Shown: in pieces, positions 20,133-28,577 of the stretch
How positions within the stretch are numbered: position 1 is the stretch's first letter
How the letters are laid out: each line of letters begins with the position of its first letter
Source: Haloarcula rara
Lineage (GTDB): Archaea > Halobacteriota > Halobacteria > Halobacteriales > Haloarculaceae
Direction of reading: 5' to 3'
Assembly: GCF_029338235.1 (NCBI RefSeq)
Contig: NZ_CP119785.1
Location: forward strand, 2,356,001-2,420,000
DNA length: 64,000 bases
Made by a program: the position numbers and the translations under genes
The notes under the pieces: generated by a model
What the model saw: the letters and a program-made list of their open reading frames with translations, nothing else
Database searches by the model: none
What the model was told of the DNA's origin: nothing

Positions 20133-22213
20133 TCAGAGCTTCTCCTGGTCGCGAGCCTGCTGGTTCCGCCGCGTCGCCTGGTCGAGACGCTTCCGGGCGG
20201 CCGCCGACAGCGGGTCCGGCAAGTCGCCGCTGGCCTCGGTTATCTTCGTGCTGACCCGTTCGAGACGAGCGGCGACGGTCTCCAGTTGTCGGTCCGCGTT
20301 GCCGCGGTCGCCGTCTTCGGCCCGCTGGGCGGCCCGTTCGGCCGCATCGACGACGGCCCCGAGCGCCTGTGCGAGCCCGCCGATAGCGTTCTGCTGTCCG
20401 CCGCTGTCGTCATCGTCGTCATCGTCGGTATCACCCTCCTGGAGGTCGGCCACCTGTGTCTGCGTCTCCGCGGCGATATCCGCGACGAACGTCGCGAGCG
20501 ATGCCTTCCCGGTGTTTGGCGCCCCGAGACCGACCGAGTCGTCGGCGTCGGGGTCGGGGTTGACGCGGACGGCCCCGACCGCGTCGTCGGTGTCCCTGAC
20601 CTCCGTGGTGTAGGCGCCGCCCTGATGGACGTAGGCCGCGTCGGGGCCGTCAAGCGGCGCGTCGTACAGCCGCCCACCGAAATCGTCCTCGATGGCGAGC
20701 CGGTTCAGCTCGCTGTCGGCGTCGGCGGGGTCGAGTTCGAGCTTCCGTGCGTGCTCGCGTGCGACCAGGGGAATCTCCCCGTCGACGCCGGCCGGCGCCT
20801 GCACGCCGTCGTCGGTGACTGACACCGATTCGCTGTGGGGGCCGCGCCGGCCCGGTTGACGGTCAGCCGGTGGTCGCCGGCGGGGACGTCCGTGACGGCG
20901 GCGACCCCGCCGAAGGTCGGGACTGCCTCGGGGTCGCTCTCCAGCAGTGCGACGCCCTCGAACGCCGAGGACTGCGTGGTCACCCCCTCGCCCTCGGGCG
21001 CGTCGTCGTCGGAGACGGCCTCCGAGACGCTCGCGACGACGGTGTTGACGGCCGCCGCCTCGCCGATGGCGTCGTAGCGGTCGGCGAGAGCCGACCGGTG
21101 GTTGGGCTCCGAGATGTCCGCCGCGGGGTTCTCGTACCGGGCCTGCCCCCACGGTGCGCCGGTCGTCGAGATATGGCCCGAGACGGCGTCCTCACCGAAC
21201 TCCGGGACCGCGAACTCGAAGCTCAGCTGCGGGCCGGTGAAATCGGTGATATGCTCTATCTCGGCGGTCGGCGCCAGTTCGTACTCGATGTCGGCGTCCG
21301 TTCCGGACCGCTCGGCGTGGTCGAACACCAGCCCAGTCTCGCGGTTCGGGAGTTCCGGCAGCGAGTCGGTGAGCGTCTCGAGCGAGCGCACTGTCAGCGC
21401 CTCGGAGACGAGGTCCGAGCGCTCGACCGACGGGAGGTCGTCGTGTTCGTACAGCGGCGCACCCTCGTACTCCGGAACGAGATAGGGGAGCCTGGACCCC
21501 TCGTCGCGGGGGAGCCCGTAGGCGAACGGAATCGCCGCGATGTCTTCGACAGTCTCGATGGCGCTGTTGGTGATGTCAGCCAGCCCGCCGCTGTCAGAGA
21601 CGCGCTGGAACTCCGATTCGGCGTCGTTGAGCGACAGCGCGCTGGAGTGGGAGCCAAGCTCCGTGAGGATTCGCGGCACCGTCCCCGGGTCGGGGTCCAG
21701 AAACTCGTTGTTCGGGACCTTTCGCGAGTGGGAGCTCGCGACGTAGAGCTGTGGTTCGTCGGTCTCCGTGTCGACGAAGACGTGCAGGACCTCCCAGTCG
21801 TGCCAGTGGAAGTTCGTGGTGAACTGGTCGAACGCGGAGTAGACCCAGAACTGGACGGCGACCAGCGGGGAGTCCTCGTAGCTGACGGCGTTGTAGAACA
21901 GCATCGGCGCGGGCGGCTCCGAGCCGGTAAAGGCAGCGTGGTACCCGTCGAGCGCATCGAACCCCGTGACGACGGTCTCGCCGTCCTGTTCGCTGGTGTA
22001 CGGGCGCGGGTCGGTCGGGAACCACGGCTCGTTTTCGTCGAAGTACAGCGTCGGAGCGAACCGGGTCGCGAGCTCTCTGGCGGCCTCGGGTTCTACCGCC
22101 GTCGTCTCGCTGTCCGCACCCGGCGAGAACAGCGGACAGCCGGCGAGTGAGGCCGTGCCGGCGCCGGCGACCGTTCCGAGTACCCGTCGACGACTCAGTC
22201 GCTGGTCGGTCAC
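20133..22213 (-). CDS. Tat-exported lipoprotein of unknown function, one frame break
   Basis: The N terminus has a twin-arginine signal with lipobox (RLSRRRVLGTVAGAGTASLAGC). The exported domain begins RFAPTLYFDENEPWFP and has FHWHDWEVLHVFVD, reminiscent of Vps62-like domains, though the match is tentative. The frame breaks at the G run 20837-20841: the first frame ends shortly afterwards, while a second frame carries HSESVSVTDDGVQAPAGVDG through to 20133. One added G joins them into 693 residues ending in a charged coiled-coil-like segment (about 20133-20450) after a Gly/Asp-rich linker. Function unknown. Confidence 0.7.
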
Positions 22214-22381
22214 GGCTCACCGACACCTCTGGCCGCGTCGCTCACTGGCGGTCCCACGGCCACCGGGAGGAAGCTGTGACTGCATTCGAGTCTACGCAGG
22301 CTACGACATGATAAAGGCGTTCTGGCAGTCACCGGTGCCGGGCTGTAGGTCGGGCGTCGCCGGGATTTGCGTCCGTTCTGC

Positions 22382-22978
22382 TCAGTACCGCTCGAACCCG
22401 TCGGTGTCGAGGTAGTTGTGCGCGACGGTGATGGCGTGGTCGGCGTGGAGCGGCTCCGGCCCCAGCGAGAGCCGCTGTTCGGTGTGGCCCTCGATGGCGG
22501 CCGTCTCGGCCTCGCTGAAATCGTGGTGGTCCGAGAGCACGAACACGGGGTCGGCCGGCGGGTCGACGTCGACGACGGGGTCGCCGTCCTCGTGGAGCTG
22601 GACGACGGTTCCCTCGCGGGCCACGTCCTCGAGCGTCGCGGCGAAGCCCCGCCGGGTCAGCGAGACGCCGGGCGAGGTCTCGACCGGGACGTGACCGATA
22701 GCTTCCTCGCGTTCTTCGAGGGCCTTCCTGACCAGCGCGGCCGTCGACCGCTCGTCGGGGTTGAGCCGCCGGAGCTCGCTCCCGTCGAAGGTGACCGTGT
22801 ACTCGTCGGCCAGCACGAGGTGGACCCGGACGGCCTCGCGGATGGCGTGAGAGAGAAAGAAGGCGCTGGTGACACACCGACACAGCACGTCCAGCCGGCC
22901 GGCGCCGCCGGCGAGGTCGTCGAGCGAGAACTCCGGTGTGGTGGGCGCGTCGTGGCCGATGACGACGAACTGGCGCAT
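22382..22978 (-). CDS. trmY: tRNA (pseudouridine(54)-N1)-methyltransferase
   Basis: 198 residues. SPOUT-class enzyme that makes 1-methylpseudouridine at position 54 of archaeal tRNA T-loops. MRQFVVIGHDAPTTPEFSLDDLAGGAGRLDVLCRC is the diagnostic N terminus, and the SAM-binding knot is formed by DPVFVLSDHHDFSEAE and the LSLGPEPLHADHAITVAHNYLD segment. It fits with the archaeosine genes 4-10 kb upstream: both act on the tRNA elbow. Confidence 0.93.
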   Translation of the reverse strand: MRQFVVIGHDAPTTPEFSLDDLAGGAGRLDVLCRCVTSAFFLSHAIREAVRVHLVLADEYTVTFDGSELRRLNPDERSTAALVRKALEEREEAIGHVPVETSPGVSLTRRGFAATLEDVAREGTVVQLHEDGDPVVDVDPPADPVFVLSDHHDFSEAETAAIEGHTEQRLSLGPEPLHADHAITVAHNYLDTDGFERY

Positions 22979-23018
22979 ACTTCACCGTGTCGCCGGGCCG
23001 GGTTAGCCCTGTCGAAGC

Positions 23019-23732
23019 CTACTCCGGGTCGACGAACTGGCCGTTCTCGACGCCGATGAGGTCCCGGGAGACGGCGGCCTCGATGACGGCGTCGAACTCC
23101 TGGGGGTCGATGTCGTAGGCGCTCGTTGCGACTTCGCGTATCTCGGCCTTCTCGACCGGGAACTGTCGGTTCTGGAGGAGCCGCATCACCTTGTTGTACT
23201 CGAGTTTCGTCAGCCGCGGCTCCGTGCCGCTCGTGTCGTCCTCGGGGGTCGAACTGTCGTCGCCGGCGTCCTCGCTGGCTGCAGCGGTGGGCTCCGTCGT
23301 TTCTTCCCCGCCGCCGATCTGCCCACTGTCGGCCTCAGTGTCCGGTTCGCTATCGCTGTCAGCGTCAGCTCCCGGAGATTCCCACTCCTCGGCCGTAGTG
23401 GTCGGTTCCTGCGATTCGGGGTCCCTTCCGTCGTCCGCTCCCGCTTCGAACAGTGAGCCACCGCCATCGTCGCCCGACTCGACACCGCCTTCGGTGTCGG
23501 CTGGGTCGGACGCTGCTGCCCGGCCGGTCGTCGTCCCGTCGACGGCTGCCTCCCCTTCGGCCGCGTCCACAACCGCCTCGACGACCGCGCCGAGCTTCCG
23601 CCGGCAGGCGCCACAGAGGACGACCGTCGGGCCGTCTTCGCCCGGTTGGAGTTCCTTCGGAACGACGGCGTACTCGGAGAGCGATGCGTCGAAGGCGTCC
23701 CCACAGAAGTAACACGAGGCGAAACGGTCCAT
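23019..23732 (-). CDS. zinc-finger/winged-helix-like protein, unknown function
   Basis: 237 residues in three parts: an N-terminal zinc site (CYFCGDAFDASLSEYAVV with VVLCGACRRKLGAVVEAV), a long disordered acidic linker (about residues 60-165), and a C-terminal helical region LTKLEYNKVMRLLQNRQFPVEKAEIREVATSAYDIDPQ that resembles a winged helix. The combination suggests a nucleic-acid-binding adaptor. Family not recognised. It lies 40 bp beyond trmY on the same strand. Confidence 0.65.
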   Translation of the reverse strand: MDRFASCYFCGDAFDASLSEYAVVPKELQPGEDGPTVVLCGACRRKLGAVVEAVVDAAEGEAAVDGTTTGRAAASDPADTEGGVESGDDGGGSLFEAGADDGRDPESQEPTTTAEEWESPGADADSDSEPDTEADSGQIGGGEETTEPTAAASEDAGDDSSTPEDDTSGTEPRLTKLEYNKVMRLLQNRQFPVEKAEIREVATSAYDIDPQEFDAVIEAAVSRDLIGVENGQFVDPE

Positions 23733-23873
23733 ACCTGCGTGTGTCGCCCGTTCGATATAAACCCTGTCGGGCCAGTTCCGCCCGGTGACGGGTCGCTTTC
23801 CGGTGGCCGCGACCGACCGGCCTGGATGTCTGGCCCCGAAGCGTTGAAACGTCCGAGCACGCTACGGACTAGC

Positions 23874-24074
23874 ATGAGTGTCGCAGGCCTCTGTGAAATC
23901 TGCCAGCAGCCCGACGTCGAGCACGGCTGTGACCGCTGTGGGCAACTGGTCTGTGAGCGCCACTGGGACCGCCAGCTGGGCGTCTGCATCGAGTGTAGCA
24001 GTCAGGTCGGCGGCCGCGGGGGCCAGGACTCGACGGAGAACCTCCCGGACGGCGTCGATACGTTCCGGTTCTAG
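23874..24074 (+). CDS. small HIT-like zinc finger protein
   Basis: 66 residues. The cysteine pattern GLCEICQQPDVEHGCDRCGQLVCERHWDRQLGVCIEC gives about eight Cys/His ligands, enough for two interleaved Zn2+ sites as in small cross-brace fingers. The start ATG at 23874 directly precedes the conserved block. Its 3' end is 6 bp from the pyrF stop (convergent). Function unknown. Confidence 0.7.
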   Translation: MSVAGLCEICQQPDVEHGCDRCGQLVCERHWDRQLGVCIECSSQVGGRGGQDSTENLPDGVDTFRF

Positions 24075-24080
24075 AGAGCG

Positions 24081-24908
24081 CTACCGGAACTGATTGAGCT
24101 GTTCTTTCAGCTGCTTCGCCGACTTCCCGGCGGCCTCGAAGAACTTCTCGGGCGCGCCGCGGTCCGCTGCTTCCTCTCCGGCGAAGATGATTCCGCGCGA
24201 GGAGTTGACGAGCCCGACGCCGTCGGCCAGTCCGTGTTCGACGGCGGCCTCGGCGTCCCCGCCCTGGGCACCGACGCCGGGGACGAGGAAGGGGATGTCG
24301 GGGACGAGTTCGCGAATCTCCTCGAGTTCGTCGGGATTGGTCGCGCCGACGACCAGCCCGACGTTCCCGTTGTCGTTCCAGAGGTCGGCCAGGTGGACCA
24401 CGCGCTCGTACAGTTTCTCCCCCGAGGCCAATTCGAGGTTCTGGAGGTCCGCGCCGCCGGGGTTGGAGGTGCGTCCGAGGACGAAGACGCCCTTCTCCGC
24501 TCGCTGGAGGAACGGCTCCAGCGAGTCCCGGCCGAGGAAGGGGTTGACGGTGATAGCGTCGGCCGCCGGCCCGTCCACGTCGTCGAGAACGCTCGCGTAC
24601 TGGCGGGCGGTGTTGCCGATGTCGCCCCGTTTGGCGTCGAGCAGGACCGGGACGTCCTTCCCGTGTGCGTACGCGATGGTCTCGCGAAGCGCCCGCCAGC
24701 CGTCGGCGTCCTCGTAGAACGCGGCGTTGGGTTTGTAGCAGGCGGCGTGCTCGTGGGTCGCGTCGATGATGCGGCGGTTGAACTGCCAGCGGGGCAGGTC
24801 GGCGTCGGCCACCGCCTCTGGCAGGCGGTCAGGGTCGGGGTCCAGTCCCACCGAGACCACGCTGTCGGCGGCCGCGATGCGGTCGGCCAACCGGTCGAAA
24901 AAGTGCAT
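24081..24908 (-). CDS. pyrF: orotidine 5'-phosphate decarboxylase
   Basis: 275 residues. It decarboxylates OMP to UMP, the last step of de novo UMP synthesis. The long form of the family is recognised by SVVSVGLDPDPDRLPEAV at the start, the catalytic LLDAKRGDIGNTARQYA (Lys and Asp tetrad), DAITVNPFLGRDSLEPFL and the phosphate loop FLVPGVGAQGGDAEAAVEHG. ATG 24908 is chosen; the frame continues upstream but loses protein character. carA, for the same pathway, lies at the far end of the window. Confidence 0.95.
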   Translation of the reverse strand: MHFFDRLADRIAAADSVVSVGLDPDPDRLPEAVADADLPRWQFNRRIIDATHEHAACYKPNAAFYEDADGWRALRETIAYAHGKDVPVLLDAKRGDIGNTARQYASVLDDVDGPAADAITVNPFLGRDSLEPFLQRAEKGVFVLGRTSNPGGADLQNLELASGEKLYERVVHLADLWNDNGNVGLVVGATNPDELEEIRELVPDIPFLVPGVGAQGGDAEAAVEHGLADGVGLVNSSRGIIFAGEEAADRGAPEKFFEAAGKSAKQLKEQLNQFR

Positions 24909-24988
24909 ACCTACCGCGGCGATGGGGACGGATACAAGCGTTTCCCTCTGCCGCCGAGTATCACCGGTGATAATTTGAGGGCGTGGTA

Positions 24989-24995
24989 TTTTATA
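24989..24995 (+). promoter_or_regulatory. TATA-like element of the 25017 gene
   Basis: TTTTATA lies 22-28 bases before the ATG at 25017. That spacing fits a haloarchaeal TATA box driving a leaderless transcript. Confidence 0.45.
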
Positions 24996-25016
24996 CTGCG
25001 TCCGAAAGCTCGCATC

Positions 25017-25493
25017 ATGGACCGTTCCCTCGACGTGGCACACGTCGCGGAGACACTCCCGGACCTGGCTGGAGCGCTGGAGGACTCGCGGCTCAGGCCC
25101 CTCGGAGTCGTCGTCGGCTTCGCCATTCTCACCGTCGGTGCACTGCTGTCGATTGCCCCGACGACTGGTCAGTGGGCGTTCTGGTCGAACGCAGTCGCGG
25201 CCACGCTGGTGTTCGTGAGCGTGCCGCTGTTCTGCGTCGGGCTCGCCGCCCCGGACCCGCCGAAGGGCTCACGCTTCCACATCGGTGTGAACCTCTCGCG
25301 CAAGCAGCGTCAGGCGGTCGCCACCGGCTCGCTGTGTATCACGCTCTCGCCTGTGGTCATGGCGCTTGGCTCGCCGCTCGGGCTCTCGACCGTGGTACTG
25401 GCGACGGCTGCGACGCTTGCGTTCGTCGGTGCGTCGCTCGTGCTGACCGGCTTCGTCGCGTGGACGAGCGAGTCACTGACCGGCCCCGCCTAA
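25017..25493 (+). CDS. four-helix membrane protein, unknown function
   Basis: 158 residues. An acidic N-terminal segment (DRSLDVAHVAETLPDLAGAL) is followed by about four helices: LGVVVGFAILTVGALLSIAP, NAVAATLVFVSVPLFCVGLAA, AVATGSLCITLSPVVMAL and VVLATAATLAFVGASLVLTGFVAW. The transcript is probably leaderless (TATA-like element just upstream). Not recognised. Its stop overlaps the convergent neighbour by four bases. Confidence 0.7.
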   Translation: MDRSLDVAHVAETLPDLAGALEDSRLRPLGVVVGFAILTVGALLSIAPTTGQWAFWSNAVAATLVFVSVPLFCVGLAAPDPPKGSRFHIGVNLSRKQRQAVATGSLCITLSPVVMALGSPLGLSTVVLATAATLAFVGASLVLTGFVAWTSESLTGPA

Positions 25494-25837
25494 TCGACGG
25501 TCGCCGCGACCACGTCGACGAGTGTCTTGACCGCGGCCCCGCTGTGGGCCACGACCACCCGCCCGCCGCCCTCGACAGTCACGTCTTCTCGCTCGCTCTC
25601 GAAACTCGTCTGCGTCTCCAGGGCCAGCCGCGCTGTCCGCTCGGTCACGCTGACGGTTCCAAGCACCTCGTCGTCGGCCGCGACGCGGAAGGCGTAGGCG
25701 CCCTCGGCCGTCGGCTCGACGTCCGGCTCGGCGTCTTCGACTGACACCGCGCCCAGCGATCCCCGCTCAAGTCCCGTCAGCTCCGACGCAAACAGCTGTC
25801 CGATGCGCTTCCCGTCGGTAATACGTCCTTTGACCAT
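25490..25837 (-). CDS. conserved haloarchaeal protein of unknown function
   Basis: 115-residue soluble acidic protein starting MVKGRITDGKRIGQLFASEL, with predicted beta-rich central strands (GAYAFRVAADDEVLGTVSVTERTARL and DVTVEGGGRVVVAHSGA). It overlaps the DUF2240 gene start-to-stop by one base on the same strand, so the two probably form an operon and may act together. Family not recognised. Confidence 0.68.
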   Translation of the reverse strand: MVKGRITDGKRIGQLFASELTGLERGSLGAVSVEDAEPDVEPTAEGAYAFRVAADDEVLGTVSVTERTARLALETQTSFESEREDVTVEGGGRVVVAHSGAAVKTLVDVVAATVD

Positions 25838-26277
25838 CAGATTTCCTCCCGGACTTCGGCGGCGATACCGCCCACGTCGACCCCCTCGCTGCGGGCGTAG
25901 ACGACCGCCGCGGCGTCTAAGGTCACGCCCAGCTCCGATTGCAATCGGTTGATGCCCGCGACCGCAGTCTGCTTCTCCACCCCTTGCTCGACGACCGTGT
26001 CCAGTACCTGCTCGAACGCCGACCGGGACTGCAGTATCTCCTCGCCCGGCTGGAAGCCGTCGGGAATCCTCGTCGCGGTCGCGTCGAAGCCCACGACCAG
26101 CGCGTCCTCGTCTCGCTCTAAGAGCCCCTCGCTGGTGGCCACGTCGACGAGCGTCTTAGCCTGGTCCGGCGAGAACCAGTTGCGGTCCAGCGACAGCGCT
26201 ACGACAAACTCGCTCTCGGCCATCCGGTCGGTTCCCCGCTGACGAAACGGCGCGGCCACGGCCGTCTTCAGACTCAT
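25837..26277 (-). CDS. DUF2240 family protein
   Basis: 146 residues. The start MSLKTAVAAPFRQRGTDRM with FVVALSLDRNWFSPDQAKTLVDVA is characteristic of DUF2240, an archaeal family with winged-helix-like character. The C terminus GVTLDAAAVVYARSEGVDVGG forms further helices. A role in nucleic acid transactions has been suggested only by fold; none is established. First gene of a two-gene unit with 25490-25837. Confidence 0.78.
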   Translation of the reverse strand: MSLKTAVAAPFRQRGTDRMAESEFVVALSLDRNWFSPDQAKTLVDVATSEGLLERDEDALVVGFDATATRIPDGFQPGEEILQSRSAFEQVLDTVVEQGVEKQTAVAGINRLQSELGVTLDAAAVVYARSEGVDVGGIAAEVREEI

Positions 26278-26365
26278 CTAGTACACTGGCGGGTCGGTCC
26301 GGGTGTAACGGTTGCGATTGCTAGCAGTGAGTGATGCTGATTTCAATTGTGAGTGTAGGTATGAC

Positions 26366-26693
26366 TACAGCCAGAAAGCCCCGGCCGGTTACACTCCCAC
26401 GCCTCGCTGCGGTCCTCACTCACTGCGTTCGTTGCGGTCCTTGTGATCTGAAAATCGCCGCTGGCGATTTTCATCATCCCGCAAGAGCGCAGCTCTTGCG
26501 AGGACGTCGTCGGGATTCGTGTAACCGGCCGCCCCTTTCAGTCCCACCCAGGCGGTTGACCAACCGGCTACGGGTGGACTGAAAGGGGCGAGTGGCTCCG
26601 GGAAGGCGGACGAAGCAAGCACCGAAGGGAGCGGAGCGACCGAGGCGCACAGCGAGTCCCCCGACCGGAGCCACTCGGGGCTTTCTGGCTGTA
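26366..26693. repeat. four-way-junction repeat element, complete copy
   Basis: 328 bp. The outer stem is a perfect 17-bp inverted repeat, TACAGCCAGAAAGCCCC (26366-26382) and GGGGCTTTCTGGCTGTA (26677-26693). Three arms follow with no unpaired bases between them: arm 1 GGCCGGTTACAC/GTGTAACCGGCC (26383-26394 with 26519-26530), central hairpin (26531-26549 with 26572-26589), arm 2 GAGTGGCTCCGG/CCGGAGCCACTC (26590-26601 with 26665-26676). Arm 1 contains two further hairpins (26450-26472 and 26480-26500). It lies between divergent genes. No coding content or transposase is seen. Confidence 0.85.
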
Positions 26694-26805
26694 CCGTTCG
26701 CTCGCTGTACTGTTTCTTTCGCCTCGTCAGCGGTCGCCTGTACTCCCGACCAGTCCTGTAACTAGCATCGAACGCTTCAAGTAGTCGCTCGGCCACGTAC
26801 CCGAT

Positions 26806-27177
26806 ATGAAAGACCAGGGACGCTCCCCACGCAAGCGGACAGGCGGTCGACGACGGCCGAACCACAAGAAGAAGAAACACGAGCTGGGTCGCCAGCCCAC
26901 CGAGACCCAGGTCGGCGAGCAGAAACTGAAGGTCCTCGCTGCCCGCGGGAACACGAACAAGGTCCGCGCCGTGACCACGAACGTCGCGAGCGTCGCCGAC
27001 GGCGCCGAGACCGTCGAAGCGACTATCGAGCAGGTCACCGAGAACCCCTCGAACCCCAACTACGCCCGTCGTAATATCATCACGAAAGGCGCCATCGTCG
27101 AGACCAGCGAGGGCCAGGCACGGGTCACGTCCCGACCCGGCCAGGACGGACAGGTCAACGCCGTCCTCGTCGAGTAA
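26806..27177 (+). CDS. rps8e: 30S ribosomal protein S8e
   Basis: 123 residues. Archaeal/eukaryotic-type protein of the small ribosomal subunit. The basic N terminus SPRKRTGGRRRPNHKKKKHELGRQPTETQVG is typical, as is NPNYARRNIITKGAIVET in the C-terminal half. Complete at normal length for archaea. The complete structured repeat element lies about 110 bp upstream, between this gene and the divergent DUF2240 gene. Confidence 0.96.
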   Translation: MKDQGRSPRKRTGGRRRPNHKKKKHELGRQPTETQVGEQKLKVLAARGNTNKVRAVTTNVASVADGAETVEATIEQVTENPSNPNYARRNIITKGAIVETSEGQARVTSRPGQDGQVNAVLVE

Positions 27178-27251
27178 CGGAGCGGTCTTTTGGCGGTTTT
27201 CACGACGCCGTAGCGACCGCTGGGTGAGCGGTGCGAGGAAGAGACTCGTGG

Positions 27252-28250
27252 TTACGGGCGCGGCGCGGCTTTCTGGAGGGCGCTCTCGGCGATGTTCCCG
27301 CCGTAGTCGGCGGTCCGGGAGAGCGAGTCGACGATGCGGCCCAGAATCTGGGCGCTCTCGGGGTCGGCCTTGCGGACCTTGCTGTCGATGTCGCGGGCGG
27401 TCTCGTCGACGGCCGGAATCCGGCCCTGGGCGTCGTTGGCTTGCTCGACGGCCGCCTCGTTGTCGTCGGTCAGCAGCGCGTCCATCGCCATCTCTGGGAC
27501 GACCGTGGCTTCGGACTCCAGCTCGCGCAACAGGTCGGCGGTGTCGCCGCTTATCTCGCCGATTTCCAGTGAGAGACTCGCTATCTTGGTGGCGTGGTCG
27601 GCGATGCGTTCGAGCTGGCGGGCGCTGGACTGGTAGTCGAAGACAGTCTCGCGCGGGAAGCCAATCTCGTTTGCGGCCGTGGGGTTCCGGAGGACGGTGC
27701 GGAACACCCGCGAGACCATATACCAGAGCCGGTCGACGTCGTCGTCACGCTGCATCACGTTGGCCGCGAGGTCGTCGTCGTCCTCGATGAGCGCCTCGAC
27801 GGCGTCGGAGAGCATCGTCAGCGAGACCAGTCGCATGCGCGTGATAGCGTTGTGGATCGACAGTTCCGAGGAGTCGAGCAGGTCCTGCAGGACGATGCGG
27901 TCGGAGGTCTCCTCGATGACCTCGAGCCCGACCAGGCCCTGCGTCGCGTCCCGGATGATACGGCGCTGTTCGGCCGTGATACGGGTGGCCTCGAGCTGGA
28001 TGACGTCGAAACCACTGACGTACATCGTCATCACCGCGCGCGTGAGTTTGTGTGAATCGTCCAGCCCATCGATGTCCAGGGCCCCCTCGATGCGGTCCTC
28101 GTCGCTTTTCGGTGCGAGCAACAGCAGATCCCTCTCGGCGTGGAACTCGACGACGCTCCCCGCGCTCACGTCGTTCGATGTCGCCCAGTCTTTCGGTAAC
28201 GACACGGTGTACGTCGAGCCACCCGTCACCTGCACCTTGCGAGTCTCCAT
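27252..28250 (-). CDS. PhoU-domain regulator with AbrB-like N terminus
   Basis: 332 residues. The N-terminal SpoVT/AbrB-like DNA-binding motif VQVTGGSTYTVSLPKDWATSNDVSAGSVVEF is joined to a PhoU helical domain (about 105-320) with the repeats DLLDSSELSIHNAITRMRLVSLTMLSDAVEAL and YQSSARQLERIADHATKIASLSLEI carrying the metal-binding E/D-rich pattern. Such proteins are thought to link phosphate transport to gene control in haloarchaea. Divergent from the pst remnant and pstB. Confidence 0.85.
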   Translation of the reverse strand: METRKVQVTGGSTYTVSLPKDWATSNDVSAGSVVEFHAERDLLLLAPKSDEDRIEGALDIDGLDDSHKLTRAVMTMYVSGFDVIQLEATRITAEQRRIIRDATQGLVGLEVIEETSDRIVLQDLLDSSELSIHNAITRMRLVSLTMLSDAVEALIEDDDDLAANVMQRDDDVDRLWYMVSRVFRTVLRNPTAANEIGFPRETVFDYQSSARQLERIADHATKIASLSLEIGEISGDTADLLRELESEATVVPEMAMDALLTDDNEAAVEQANDAQGRIPAVDETARDIDSKVRKADPESAQILGRIVDSLSRTADYGGNIAESALQKAAPRP

Positions 28251-28577
28251 GGGCGTTTGTATATGCCCTCTCCGTATAAATCCATCTCTATCTATATATT
28301 CGACAACGGTTTAGGGGTGGGGCCGCGTATATCTTCGAGCTGGAGGCTGAGCTGCCCGTTTGTATCGCTCAGCTGTTCGAGACACTCACTTATCAAAGAT
28401 ATTCGCCAAAACGCAAAATCCGGGAAGCTAAAGGGACCGAAACCGCTATTCAGGAATTATACATAATTCATAGTGATATCCGTGTATGCTGTCATCATGG
28501 AATTACTACATAGATAATATAGATACTCTAGTCGCTCATAGTAGAGTATTTATTTAGTTCTCGTCTTACTCTTGGTG
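28251..28577. other. AT-rich divergent region between phoU and pst genes
   Basis: About 330 bp, much richer in A+T than its surroundings, without a recognisable gene. It contains the TATATA-like tract around 28295 (phoU side) and the inverted repeat and TATA-like sequence near the pst side, described separately. Confidence 0.5.
28524..28550. promoter_or_regulatory. inverted repeat before the pst genes
   Basis: ATACTCTA (28524-28531) and TAGAGTAT (28543-28550) form a perfect 8-bp inverted repeat with an 11-base spacer. A TATTTATTTAG tract (28548-28558) begins at its right end, about 20-30 bases before the ATG at 28578, as for a leaderless promoter. Overlap with the promoter makes this a candidate phosphate-response operator. 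Confidence 0.45.

Noticed and set aside
26366..26582. ORFs running through the repeat element
   Set aside because: The frames simply read the palindromes; they show no family motif and are not kept in the second copy.
26366..26693. CRISPR array or tRNA-like cloverleaf
   Set aside because: No regularly spaced direct repeats, and the arms do not have tRNA lengths or a T-loop sequence.
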